This document shows positions 25,829 through 34,582 of a stretch of 64,000 nt of DNA, in pieces. Numbering within the stretch: the first letter of the stretch is position 1; each line of letters starts with the position of its first letter. The notes beneath the pieces are model-generated. The model searched no databases. It was not told where the DNA came from and saw only the letters and a program-made list of their open reading frames with translations. The DNA comes from Gammaproteobacteria bacterium (GTDB taxonomy: Bacteria > Pseudomonadota > Gammaproteobacteria > Steroidobacterales > Steroidobacteraceae): contig JANYLM010000024.1 in assembly GCA_025357835.1 (NCBI GenBank), positions 1-64,000 of the forward strand, written 5' to 3'. A program made the position numbers and the translations under genes.

Positions 25829-25987
25829 ATCTTTGCACCGGCGGCGGGATCCGTTGCAGCACAGCGCCGTAGTACCTGGGCGGGCTCGGTCGGTTGCACG
25901 GGCTTGCCTGCGGCTTCTTTCGAGGCCCCGTTGTAGCGGGCGCGCTATACTCAACCCAGGGGTTTAGCCTCGAGGAGGAGGGTGCCG

Positions 25988-27079
25988 ATGTCTGAGAGTA
26001 AACACATCGCTGGGTTACGCGGCGTTCAAGCGCTGGCTTGCGTGCTCATGGCCCTGGCCGCTCCGACCGGCCAAGCCGCCCAGAACTACCAGGTCTATGT
26101 ATCCAACGAGAGGTCGGGCGATGTCACGGTCATCAACGGCAGCGACAATCAAGTAATCGGCACGATTCCGGTCGGCAAGCGTCCACGCGGCATACATGCG
26201 GGGCCGGAGGGCAAAACGGTGTATGTGGCCTTGAGCGGTACGCCCCTCGCGGCGCCGCCGCGGCTGGATGCCAAGGGCAATCCTATCTTCCAGAAGTCCA
26301 ATGACGACGATGACGATGCCGTCAAGGCGGATAAATCGGCCGACGCTATCGGCGTCTTGGATGTCGGGACTCGCAAGCTTACAGGCAAAATATCCGCAGG
26401 CTCGGACCCGGAAGAATTCTCTCTGAGCAAGGACGGCAGCCGGCTCTACGTCTCCAACGAGGACTTCAAGGCTGCCAGCGTAATCAACATCGCTACGGGG
26501 AAGGTGGAACATATTGTTCCGGTGGGACAGGAACCCGAGGGGGTGGCCACGGAGCCCGATGGAAAGCGCTTCTATGTGACCTGCGAAGCGGGCGGTGATG
26601 TGTACGTCATCGAGACCGGCGGCTACACGGTGGTTGGGCATTTCAAGGTGAACGTGCGCCCGCGCAGCATGGATTTCCTGCCGGGGGGCGGTATGGGATT
26701 TATTCCCTCGGAATCGACCGGTGAGTTGAATGTCATTGATACGACGAGTCTCAAAGTGCTGAAGGTCGTTGCCTTGCCCACTGGTTCGCGGCCTATGAGC
26801 GTAAAGGTGGCACCGGACGGCCGGAAAATATATGTCAGCAATGGACGCGCCGGAACGGTTTCCGTGCTGGATAGCCATACATATGAACTACTGAATACGA
26901 TCAAGGTAGGGGTGCGACCTTGGGGCATAGCGCTTTCGCCCGACGGAAAGTTCCTCTACACCGCCAATGGACCTTCCAACGACGTGTCCGTCGTTGATCT
27001 GGAGGCCGGTCAGGAAATTGCGCGGGTCAAGGTGGGCTTGAGCCCCTGGGCCGTGGCCATTGTGCCGAATACCAATTGA
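25988..27079 (+). CDS. Secreted YVTN-repeat beta-propeller protein
   Basis: A 363-residue exported protein (signal peptide to about residue 31, cleavage near GQAAQNY). GAGGAGGAGG lies 8 bases before the ATG at 25988, ruling out the tracked GTG. It carries seven or so YVTN-type blades such as YQVYVSNERSGDVTVINGSD and KIYVSNGRAGTVSVLDSH. An acidic insert of DDDDDAVKADKS at about 100-110 lies between the first and second blades and could bind Ca2+ or protein partners. Similar propellers accompany PQQ- or cytochrome-dependent periplasmic oxidation systems. A diheme cytochrome gene is adjacent and convergent. The specific role is unknown. Confidence 0.85.
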   Translation: MSESKHIAGLRGVQALACVLMALAAPTGQAAQNYQVYVSNERSGDVTVINGSDNQVIGTIPVGKRPRGIHAGPEGKTVYVALSGTPLAAPPRLDAKGNPIFQKSNDDDDDAVKADKSADAIGVLDVGTRKLTGKISAGSDPEEFSLSKDGSRLYVSNEDFKAASVINIATGKVEHIVPVGQEPEGVATEPDGKRFYVTCEAGGDVYVIETGGYTVVGHFKVNVRPRSMDFLPGGGMGFIPSESTGELNVIDTTSLKVLKVVALPTGSRPMSVKVAPDGRKIYVSNGRAGTVSVLDSHTYELLNTIKVGVRPWGIALSPDGKFLYTANGPSNDVSVVDLEAGQEIARVKVGLSPWAVAIVPNTN

Positions 27080-27091
27080 CAGGGTGGCGCA

Positions 27092-28459
27092 TCACTTGCC
27101 GATGATAAATACTTCCTGCGAAGTGATGCTTCGGGTGAAGCCGTCCTTGAAGGCTTTCGCTCGAACCACCGCGGGATTCGTGAGTTCGATCGGCTTCTCG
27201 TAGCGCATGTCCGTGGGTCCCGGCACGCTCCCATCCAGGGTGTAGCGAATGTCGGCGCCGAGTTCGCGCTCGGCCAATGAGATCTTGATCGGCCCGTCAA
27301 ACGTGCCACCTTGCGGCGACATGGCGGGTGGGTCCAAAACCTGCCGGCCAGGTAAAGTTAAAATCCAATCCCGCAGCAGCGATACGCCATTTTGATCGAT
27401 TGTTTCACGTGCGATCGGCGGCATCTTGATGTCATCGAGGGTATTCACCCGCATGAATGCGATGGAGCGCCACACATCGTGCGGCGAAATCACCCGCGGC
27501 CTATCGATCCCCTGGTCGATCAATACCGGCCCCTCGATGATGTCCTGCTTCTCGATTGGCGTGTCGTAACGGGCGTCAAAGTATGCAACCGTACCGCCCG
27601 GCCGATGACACTGCGAGCAATTCACATCCAGGTACGATCGGGCCCTATCTTGTATGCTTCGCGTCACGTCGTCGGCGGCCGCGAGTGTCGGTAGCCTCGC
27701 GAGATCAGCGTCGTTCACTGTTGGTGTAAACATACCGAGGTGATTCCACGCCCTCAGCTCATTGTCCGTCACCCCCGATGGGTAGGTAAATGCACGATTC
27801 ATCTGTCGCGCTTTCACGCCGAGCACTCCCGTGGTCTTGGCGTTATGACAAGTCAGGCAATCCGCACGGCTCGGGTAGTACCATGTCTGTCTCTGGACTT
27901 CTCCAGTCGCCGCTTTTATCGGAATCTCTTCGGTTCGGCTCGACTCCAGTAAATCCGCATCGCTGTTGTCCGGCCGCCATTTATAGACGGCGCCGTACAC
28001 GCCACCGCCGCTGTCGCACACCAGCAGACGCGTCTCAAGCCGCCGCTTAATGCGGGGGTCGGCGGCGTCGGTCGACAGCTCGAAGGTCTTGACGAAAACC
28101 GTGCCCCGCGGAAAGGTCCAATCGCCGGTGGGTGAATATTTTATCTTCTCGTTCGGTACCGCCACCCACCGGGATTTGACGGCTCCATCGGACCAAAAAG
28201 CTACGACGATGTCGTATGGAATCAGGCCTTTGTCCGGCACCAGGTCGCGCGTAACGCTGAAGGCGCCGGTTTGCGAAAGCAGCGGCGGGATTTTGCCACC
28301 CGCCAAGTGCGGCATTCGCAAATAGGGCGTCGGCGCCGATCGGACGGCAAGACCATGCGGGAGAACCTCAGTCTTGCTCCCCGCTCCGGCGTTTGACACG
28401 CCGGCGAACGTGATGGCAACCAGTAGGAATGCGAAAAGAGTAGGGTATTTCCACGCCAC
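27092..28459 (-). CDS. Diheme cytochrome c with C-terminal CHB_HEX-type domain
   Basis: A 455-residue exported protein (signal peptide MAWKYPTLFAFLLVAITFAG to about residue 25). Two c-type heme sites are visible: CLTCH (about 215) and CSQCH (about 290). The rest of the first 370 residues (FWSDGAVKSRWVAVPNEKIK, PRGTVFVKTFEL, TWYYPSRADCLTCH) matches the SO_2930-type diheme cytochrome family of unknown partner. The last 80 residues (SPQGGTFDGPIKISLAEREL, IRYTLDGSVPGPTDMRYEKP) form a chitobiase/beta-hexosaminidase C-terminal-like Ig domain, which may aid carbohydrate or protein binding. It ends 12 bases from the convergent propeller gene and lies downstream of a TonB-dependent receptor on the same strand, so co-expression with the receptor is likely. 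Confidence 0.88.
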   Translation of the reverse strand: MAWKYPTLFAFLLVAITFAGVSNAGAGSKTEVLPHGLAVRSAPTPYLRMPHLAGGKIPPLLSQTGAFSVTRDLVPDKGLIPYDIVVAFWSDGAVKSRWVAVPNEKIKYSPTGDWTFPRGTVFVKTFELSTDAADPRIKRRLETRLLVCDSGGGVYGAVYKWRPDNSDADLLESSRTEEIPIKAATGEVQRQTWYYPSRADCLTCHNAKTTGVLGVKARQMNRAFTYPSGVTDNELRAWNHLGMFTPTVNDADLARLPTLAAADDVTRSIQDRARSYLDVNCSQCHRPGGTVAYFDARYDTPIEKQDIIEGPVLIDQGIDRPRVISPHDVWRSIAFMRVNTLDDIKMPPIARETIDQNGVSLLRDWILTLPGRQVLDPPAMSPQGGTFDGPIKISLAERELGADIRYTLDGSVPGPTDMRYEKPIELTNPAVVRAKAFKDGFTRSITSQEVFIIGK

Positions 28460-28625
28460 AGGAAGTTCCGACCCATTCTGTAGTCGACAGTTCCTGCTAC
28501 TGATCGCTCAATCCTTCAATCCAGGTGGGGACACGCGTCAATATATACTTTGTATCGGCGCGCGCCCACTGCAAGCGCCCCGCAGAGAATGGTGAAAAGG
28601 ATAGTCGGTTCGCGCGCCGCTGGGT

Positions 28626-30932
28626 TTAGAACTTGCACTGCAGCGACAGCCCCGCGGTGCGCGGCTGGTTGGTGAACATGCGCGTACGAGTGGTCGCGGA
28701 GTAGTTGTCGGAAAGGTAGTGCGAAAGCGCCGCTTGCTTGTCGAATACATTGCTCACGAATAGATTCGCTTCCCAGGCGCCGCGGGTGATGCCTGAGCGT
28801 AGATCGAGCAAAGCGTATGCCCGCTGGAAGGTCGCCGGATCGGTGCGCTGAAAGTCTGGATAGGACACCCCGACAAATTGTGCGTCGGCGCGCACGAAAC
28901 CGTCCGCGCCAGAAAAGAGAGTGAACAAGTATTTGGCGTTGGCATTGGCGTTCCATTGCGGCACGTTCTCCAATTGCTGGCCCTTTACGCCGCCCAGCGA
29001 AGGCGCATCCGCGGCGAGTACCGCCTTGGCATAGCCCACGCCGCCGCCGAGCTGAATGTGGGCGCCGATATTGCCCTGGATTTCAACTTCACCGCCATGG
29101 ACGGTGGCTGCCCCTGCGTTCTCGGTGATTTGATAGGAACATGATAGGGTTTTGCCCTGCTGCACGCCGTTCCACTTGATGTAGTACGCCGCCGCATTCA
29201 CCGTGAGAGCGCCGTCCAGCCAGCGCGTCTTGGCTCCGCCCTCGTAGTTCCACAAGCTGTCTGGTCCATACGGGCCGTAATCCTGGCCACAGCCTTTTTT
29301 AGAGAGATTGCTGGTGTTCACGCCGCCCGGCCGCACGCCCTTCGAAGCGAGCAGGTAGTACAATTGTTCTTGGGTGGCCTGATAGGAGATCTCGGCCTTG
29401 GGGTTGAAGCCAGTGTTCTTCGCCGAGCCTTCCGATAGCGTCGGACCACCGTTGCTCCAGCCATCTTCGTAGCGGACCGCGGTGTACTGCATGTCGTACC
29501 AGCGCAGACCGGCGGTCGCCTTCCATTGGCTGGTGATCGCATAGTTAAGCTCGGCGAACACGGCCGACTGCTTGGGAGAATAGTCGCCGTGTTGGGAATA
29601 GTTGACGTCGCTCAGCGGCAGGTAGGGCGCAGAGCTGGGTGAATTGCTGAACAGCGCCGCATAATTCGGGGTCAGGTAGTTCACATAGTAGTGGCGATTG
29701 GCGTTGTTGAAAAAGGCCCCGGTCACCCCGCTCAAGGCCCAGCCCTCGGGATTGAACGCAACGCGTAGTTCCTCGGTCAGCTCTCGCGTGGTGACGATGG
29801 GTGCGTACACATTCGGCACGAATTGGCCCTGCGGAATGGTGTTCTCGAGCGCCTCGGTTTCATCGTCCGGGTTTGTTTCCTGGCGGCGCATGTAGGAGGT
29901 GGTGGAAAGCACGCTGCCCCAACCGAGATCGTAGTTCATGGTGAGGTTGCTGAGTACGAAGCGATCCGAATAGGCCTCCGACACATTGAAAGGTCGGGCC
30001 TGGATCAGGGGACCGCTCGAATTACCGGCGGGGATGTCGTAATTCGGCAAGCCGCCCATCTGCAGATCCTGCAGCCAGACCGATGGGGTGATCGAAAAGG
30101 CATCCGTGACTGCGACTTTCAGCATGGTCCGCAAGCTGTACAGCTTTTCCGAGTTGACGTTGCGGACGATGGAACTGGGGCCGGCCGGCGCAACGGGGTA
30201 GGGAAGTTGCGCACCGGGGCTGGGCGCCCAGACACCGACGTAGCGATCGATAAAGCCACTGAAGTCCTTGTAAGTGCCCACGATGCGCAACGCCACCCGA
30301 TCCTCGATTAATGGCATGTTGTACATGGCATCCAGCCGAGCGTTGCCGCCGCCATGTTCCGTGTAAGAGCCCTCGATCTTGACCGCGCCCTGCTGCTTGG
30401 TCAGGTTCGGCTGATTCGTGATCAGGCGCACCGTGCCGCCCATGGAGCTTGCTCCATACAGAGTGCCCTGCGGCCCGCGCAGAATCTCGATGCGAGATAA
30501 GTCGAAAAGATCCGGGTCTATGCCCGCGGTAGCGCCGTCGCCGCCGGAGGGCAGGATGGGCGTATCGTCGATGTACGTGCCGGTGGTAGGCGCGTTGCCG
30601 CCCACGGAGGCGATACCGCGGATCGAGAAACTGCTCTGACCCGGTCCCGCGGAGTTTAGGGTCACTCCGGGGATGCGCGCCGCCAGCGAGGAGAAGTCTT
30701 GGACGCCGGTTTCAGCCAACGTTTCCGAGGTAAAGGCGACGACGCTTAAAGGAACATTTTGCAGCCTCTCGCTGCGCTTTTCGGCCGTGACGATAATGTC
30801 CTCGAGGACTCCCGACTGCCCTGCGGTTACCGCCGCTTGTTGGGCATGCACAGCCTGGGTACCGGCCAAAATCCACAGGACCGCTACGACGCCGGCAACC
30901 TTAAGCCGATTTGCCCCCAGTTGAGTCCGCAT
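28626..30932 (-). CDS. TonB-dependent receptor
   Basis: A 768-residue outer-membrane receptor without a signalling domain. Signal peptide to about residue 31 (HAQQAA). A TonB-box-like DIIVTAEKRSERLQNVPLSV, then the plug (about 50-170) with PGVTLNSAGPGQSSFSIRGI and the 'RIEILRGPQGTLYGASSMGG' end. The barrel ends GLSLQCKF with the C-terminal Phe. The 'IVTAEKRxExLQxVPxSV' start is typical of the large family in sphingomonads and gammaproteobacteria that imports diverse organic compounds as well as iron complexes; the ligand is unknown. GGAAG precedes the ATG, and an AT-rich segment with TATAAT lies about 30 bases upstream. The diheme cytochrome gene follows after 166 bases. Confidence 0.93.
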   Translation of the reverse strand: MRTQLGANRLKVAGVVAVLWILAGTQAVHAQQAAVTAGQSGVLEDIIVTAEKRSERLQNVPLSVVAFTSETLAETGVQDFSSLAARIPGVTLNSAGPGQSSFSIRGIASVGGNAPTTGTYIDDTPILPSGGDGATAGIDPDLFDLSRIEILRGPQGTLYGASSMGGTVRLITNQPNLTKQQGAVKIEGSYTEHGGGNARLDAMYNMPLIEDRVALRIVGTYKDFSGFIDRYVGVWAPSPGAQLPYPVAPAGPSSIVRNVNSEKLYSLRTMLKVAVTDAFSITPSVWLQDLQMGGLPNYDIPAGNSSGPLIQARPFNVSEAYSDRFVLSNLTMNYDLGWGSVLSTTSYMRRQETNPDDETEALENTIPQGQFVPNVYAPIVTTRELTEELRVAFNPEGWALSGVTGAFFNNANRHYYVNYLTPNYAALFSNSPSSAPYLPLSDVNYSQHGDYSPKQSAVFAELNYAITSQWKATAGLRWYDMQYTAVRYEDGWSNGGPTLSEGSAKNTGFNPKAEISYQATQEQLYYLLASKGVRPGGVNTSNLSKKGCGQDYGPYGPDSLWNYEGGAKTRWLDGALTVNAAAYYIKWNGVQQGKTLSCSYQITENAGAATVHGGEVEIQGNIGAHIQLGGGVGYAKAVLAADAPSLGGVKGQQLENVPQWNANANAKYLFTLFSGADGFVRADAQFVGVSYPDFQRTDPATFQRAYALLDLRSGITRGAWEANLFVSNVFDKQAALSHYLSDNYSATTRTRMFTNQPRTAGLSLQCKF

Positions 30933-31075
30933 TACAGTTCTTCCTTCGGCTGGTAATTGATCATATCATTATAATCACTTGACGGTCCGCCTGCCACCTC
31001 TCTTTTCCCGGCGCCGCCTTAAGCCGGACCTGCGTCGACGATTCCGTTGCGAGTTAATGTGTACATTGGGCGGCC

Positions 31076-32716
31076 GTGCGGGAACTAGTGCAAGAACTGC
31101 CTTTGATCGATGCGCTGCCCGACCTCGTCATGCTGCTGCGACGCGACGGCGTCATTCTGAGTCACATAGGTGGCCGCGCCGTTGCCGCGATCAGCCCGCC
31201 GGCGGATGCCGTCGGCAGGCGCCTAGAATCGGTCTGGCCCGAGTCGCTGGCCGGTGTCATCACGCAGCTCGCGCGCCGCGCAATCGCTCAGCGTGCGACG
31301 ATTGAGATCCCGTTCAAGAACGCCGACCTGGGCTATGAGGCGCGCGTGAGCCCACAGGGACCTGATCGCGTGATTTGCGTCATTCGCGCGGCGCTGCCGA
31401 GCGGGGCGCCGGACGATTTGCCGAGTTCGACGGGCGAGTTTCAGCGGCCACAGCTCGATCGACGAGGTTTCTTGCGCCGCTTCAAGAAGACACTGTCGCT
31501 GGCGGCGATAAGCGAAAAACCGGCCGCGGTCGCCGTCATTGATGTGGACGGGGTAGCCGACATCGCGCGGGTCATCGACGGCAAGGTTGCCGAGCTGGTG
31601 CTGAGCGCGGCGATTCTGCGGCTTCCGCTCGAGTCCTCGCGCGCGTCGGGTGAAAAATTCTCCTGGTACCTAGGACAGTTGAGTGAAAATCTCCTGGCGC
31701 TGGTCATGGAGACCGCGGACCGCGATGCCATCGAGGACTGCCTCGCATGCCTTTGCTCCAGTCTGCGTGAATCGATTAGCGTCGGCGACGCCGCCTTTCA
31801 CCTCACGCCCTACGCAGGTGTGGCCGTACTCGGGCAGGACGCGACATCGCCCAAGAGTTTGATCGAGCACGCGCGTGCCGCCGCAACCGAAGCGCGGCGC
31901 TCCGGATCGACCCATCCTCATTTTTTTACCAACGCGTTGAGATTGAAATCGCTCGCGCGGCTGGACATTGCCCGGGAATTGCGCGAAGCCATTTCCAACC
32001 GGGACATCCGCTTGCGTTACGTGGGCCGGCACGACCTTGCAACCGGCCGCCTTGTCGCCTGGGTGAGCTACCTTAGATGGATACATCCGCTGCGCGGCGA
32101 GGTGCATCCCCTCGAGTTCTTGGGCGTGGCGGAAACGACGGGCCTTGCCACGCCTCTGTCGCGCAGCGTTCTGCAGAGCGTGCGCGAGGATTTCACCACG
32201 GTGTCGCAGCATATCGATGCGGATGTGCGTATATCGTTCGGCGCTCTGCGGCATCACGTTCTGCACGATGATTTTGTGAGTGACATTGCGCGCCTTCTGG
32301 AAGATGGTGCGGTACCTGCAAGCCGCCTGGAACTGCGGATATCGGAGCGCACTTTCATTGTGTTGGACCCTGCGGTGTCTAAGTCCCTAACAGATCTCGG
32401 CGTGAGGCTGGTCATCGACGAAGTAGGGCGCGGCATGGCCTCGATAGACCGCTTGGCGCGGGCGCCTATCTGGGGACTGCAGCTCGACCGCGCCTGGGTG
32501 ACGCCTTTACGCAGTGACGAAGTAGCGCTGAAGGTGTGTCGCGCCGGGATTAGCGCGGCAACGGCCTTAGGGCTGACTGCCATCGCCACCGGCGTCGATG
32601 ATGAGGAGCAGCGCAGCGCGCTTCTCGACCTGGGTTGCGGGCAGGGCGGCGGTGACCTCTACCGGCACGAAGCACCTTACATAATGCAACTTGCCAAGAC
32701 CCCTCGATCCGCCTGA
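31076..32716 (+). CDS. Degenerate GGDEF/EAL-domain protein
   Basis: A 546-residue soluble protein; GTG start with a poor ribosome binding site, so the true start may be later. An N-terminal PAS-like region (1-110: PLIDALPDLVMLLRRDGVIL) is followed by a GGDEF-like fold (about 125-285) in which the active-site loop reads YLGQLSENLLALV rather than RxGGDEF. The EAL-like domain (about 300-540) has VSYLRW (330-335) instead of EALLRW. It also has LELRISER for xLEIITES, VIDEVGRGMASIDRLARAPI for the DDFGTG loop, and IATGVDDEEQ for IAEGVE. The catalytic Glu and several metal ligands are missing. It is therefore probably a c-di-GMP or protein-binding regulator, not an enzyme. Confidence 0.85.
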   Translation: MRELVQELPLIDALPDLVMLLRRDGVILSHIGGRAVAAISPPADAVGRRLESVWPESLAGVITQLARRAIAQRATIEIPFKNADLGYEARVSPQGPDRVICVIRAALPSGAPDDLPSSTGEFQRPQLDRRGFLRRFKKTLSLAAISEKPAAVAVIDVDGVADIARVIDGKVAELVLSAAILRLPLESSRASGEKFSWYLGQLSENLLALVMETADRDAIEDCLACLCSSLRESISVGDAAFHLTPYAGVAVLGQDATSPKSLIEHARAAATEARRSGSTHPHFFTNALRLKSLARLDIARELREAISNRDIRLRYVGRHDLATGRLVAWVSYLRWIHPLRGEVHPLEFLGVAETTGLATPLSRSVLQSVREDFTTVSQHIDADVRISFGALRHHVLHDDFVSDIARLLEDGAVPASRLELRISERTFIVLDPAVSKSLTDLGVRLVIDEVGRGMASIDRLARAPIWGLQLDRAWVTPLRSDEVALKVCRAGISAATALGLTAIATGVDDEEQRSALLDLGCGQGGGDLYRHEAPYIMQLAKTPRSA

Positions 32717-32751
32717 GGCGAGGCGATAAGGCCCGACGCATAATTCCTGCC

Positions 32752-34518
32752 TCACACTGCGAGTGGCGCGGCGGCCGCTCCCAGTCGACGTAGTGTCGGG
32801 TCCTTGACCAGGTGTAGAACGCGCGAGAACACGTGATCGTGGGCGTCGGCGCGGCCGATGTGGATGACGCCGGTGTGCGGCAAATCCTTGACGAAGAGAT
32901 CGAGAATGCTTCGCCGAGCGTCATCATCCAGGGAATCGAGCGCTTCATCGATGAGCACCCACGGCGGCGTGTGCAGTACCACGCGCGCGAATGCGAGAGT
33001 CTGCTGTTCATCGTCGCTCAACTCGTGATCCCAGCGCTGCGATACATCCAGCATGGGCACCAGCCGCTGCAGCTTGAGCCGGACCAGCGCATTCTCGTAG
33101 TCGGCCGGCCGGTATGTCTCCGTGGCCAATGGGTAGGCTAGAACCTCGCGCAGCGTGCCCGGAGGAAGATAGGGGGTGCGCGGCATATAGAGCAGCGCCT
33201 CGCCGCTTGGGCAGGCGATTCGCCCGGCTCCCCACGGCCACAACCCCGCCAGGGCGCGAAACAACAGAGTCTTTCCGGTCCCGGATTCGCCGACGATCAA
33301 AACCCTTTCTCCAGCGCTGATCTCGATCTTCTTCTCTTCGAGCATGGTGGCGCCCGCGGGCGAGGCAATCTCCAGATCATCGATACTGATCTTGCCGGGT
33401 TCGCCGGTGACGAAGGCGATGCGGCTTTCGACGTCGTGCAGTACATCGGTGTCGATGACGGCGCGGCGGAAACTCGCCACGCGCAGCAGGGTCGCGCGCC
33501 AATCGGCGATGGTGCTGAAATTATCCACGAACCAACGCAGCGAGGATTGCACCTGGTTGAAGGCGCCCGCGGCCAGCATGAGGCCGCCGAAAGAAATATT
33601 TCCGGCGAAATACAGAGGCGCCGCGACCAATATGGGGGCGACGAGCGTGAACCAGCCGTAACCGGAGGTGATCCAGGCGAGATTGGTGAGACCTGCGACC
33701 AGCCGGCCGGTGGCGGTCAGCGTCGCCGCGAGATCGACGTCGATGCGTCGCTCTTCGTCCGCTTCGCCGGCACTCAGGGTGATGGCGTCTATGTGTTCGT
33801 TGACGCGCACCAGCGAAAAGCGCAGATCGGCTTCCCGCGCATAGCGCTGCGCGTTGCGGTCGATCAAGCTGCGGCCGACCCAATAGCTCAATAACGACGC
33901 CGACCCGGAATAGAAAATGGCGGCCCATACCATGTAGCCCGGGATCGCGAAAGGCCGGGTACCGATATGGAAAACAAAATTATTCGACAGTGTCCACAGC
34001 ACTTTGACGAAGCTGGCCAGCAAGATCGAGGATTGCAACAGGCCGATGGCGAGATCGGCGGACAGTTCCGTGAGGTGGCGTGCATCCTCATGCATGCGCT
34101 GATCGGGGTTGACTCCCACAGCGCCGGCGTTGGCGAGCCGGAAAGCTCGGCCCGGTTTCATCCAGTTCTGGATCAAATCTCGAACCAGGCCCTGACGCAA
34201 TTTGAGCTTGAGTGATTCACCGAGCCAGCGCTGCCCCACGTTCAGAGTGAGCAGCGTTCCGGCAATCAATCCAAAGACACCCAACTGGGCCATGAACTGC
34301 GCAAAATCTCGGCGCGATAGCGCATCATAGAAGGGCTGGTTCCAGTTATTGAGGCGTATTTGCCCATAGGCGCTCATGGCTATGACGAGAAACAGTGCAG
34401 CCGAAAGTAAAAGCAGCACATTTCGCACCGGCGCGGCCCACAGGGCCCTAAGCATCATGCCGAGTTGCGGCACGAGGCCGGAATGGGCACTCTCTTCTTT
34501 ATTCGATTCGAGATTCAC
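32752..34518 (-). CDS. SbmA/YddA-like ABC transporter (fused permease-ATPase)
   Basis: A 588-residue half-transporter. The N-terminal membrane domain (about 20-330) is of the ABC_membrane_2/SbmA-BacA type, with NNWNQPFYDALSRRDFAQF as a family hallmark and GSASLLSYWVGRSLIDRNAQ and WFVDNFSTIADWRATLLRV further on. The ATPase (about 370-575) has Walker A GESGTGKT, signature LSDDEQQ in place of LSGGQ, and Walker B WVLIDEALDSLDD. Relatives are bacterial YddA, vitamin B12 or fatty-acyl transporters (ABCD-like) and peptide importers. The substrate is unknown. The gene is convergent with the EAL gene (35-base gap) and divergent from the beta-glucosidase gene. Confidence 0.9.
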   Translation of the reverse strand: MNLESNKEESAHSGLVPQLGMMLRALWAAPVRNVLLLLSAALFLVIAMSAYGQIRLNNWNQPFYDALSRRDFAQFMAQLGVFGLIAGTLLTLNVGQRWLGESLKLKLRQGLVRDLIQNWMKPGRAFRLANAGAVGVNPDQRMHEDARHLTELSADLAIGLLQSSILLASFVKVLWTLSNNFVFHIGTRPFAIPGYMVWAAIFYSGSASLLSYWVGRSLIDRNAQRYAREADLRFSLVRVNEHIDAITLSAGEADEERRIDVDLAATLTATGRLVAGLTNLAWITSGYGWFTLVAPILVAAPLYFAGNISFGGLMLAAGAFNQVQSSLRWFVDNFSTIADWRATLLRVASFRRAVIDTDVLHDVESRIAFVTGEPGKISIDDLEIASPAGATMLEEKKIEISAGERVLIVGESGTGKTLLFRALAGLWPWGAGRIACPSGEALLYMPRTPYLPPGTLREVLAYPLATETYRPADYENALVRLKLQRLVPMLDVSQRWDHELSDDEQQTLAFARVVLHTPPWVLIDEALDSLDDDARRSILDLFVKDLPHTGVIHIGRADAHDHVFSRVLHLVKDPTLRRLGAAAAPLAV

Positions 34519-34582
34519 GGGTAGGCCTCTGGAACAAATTGATCACGCCATTATCGGGTAATGTGCCGGAAGGAGCTGAATT

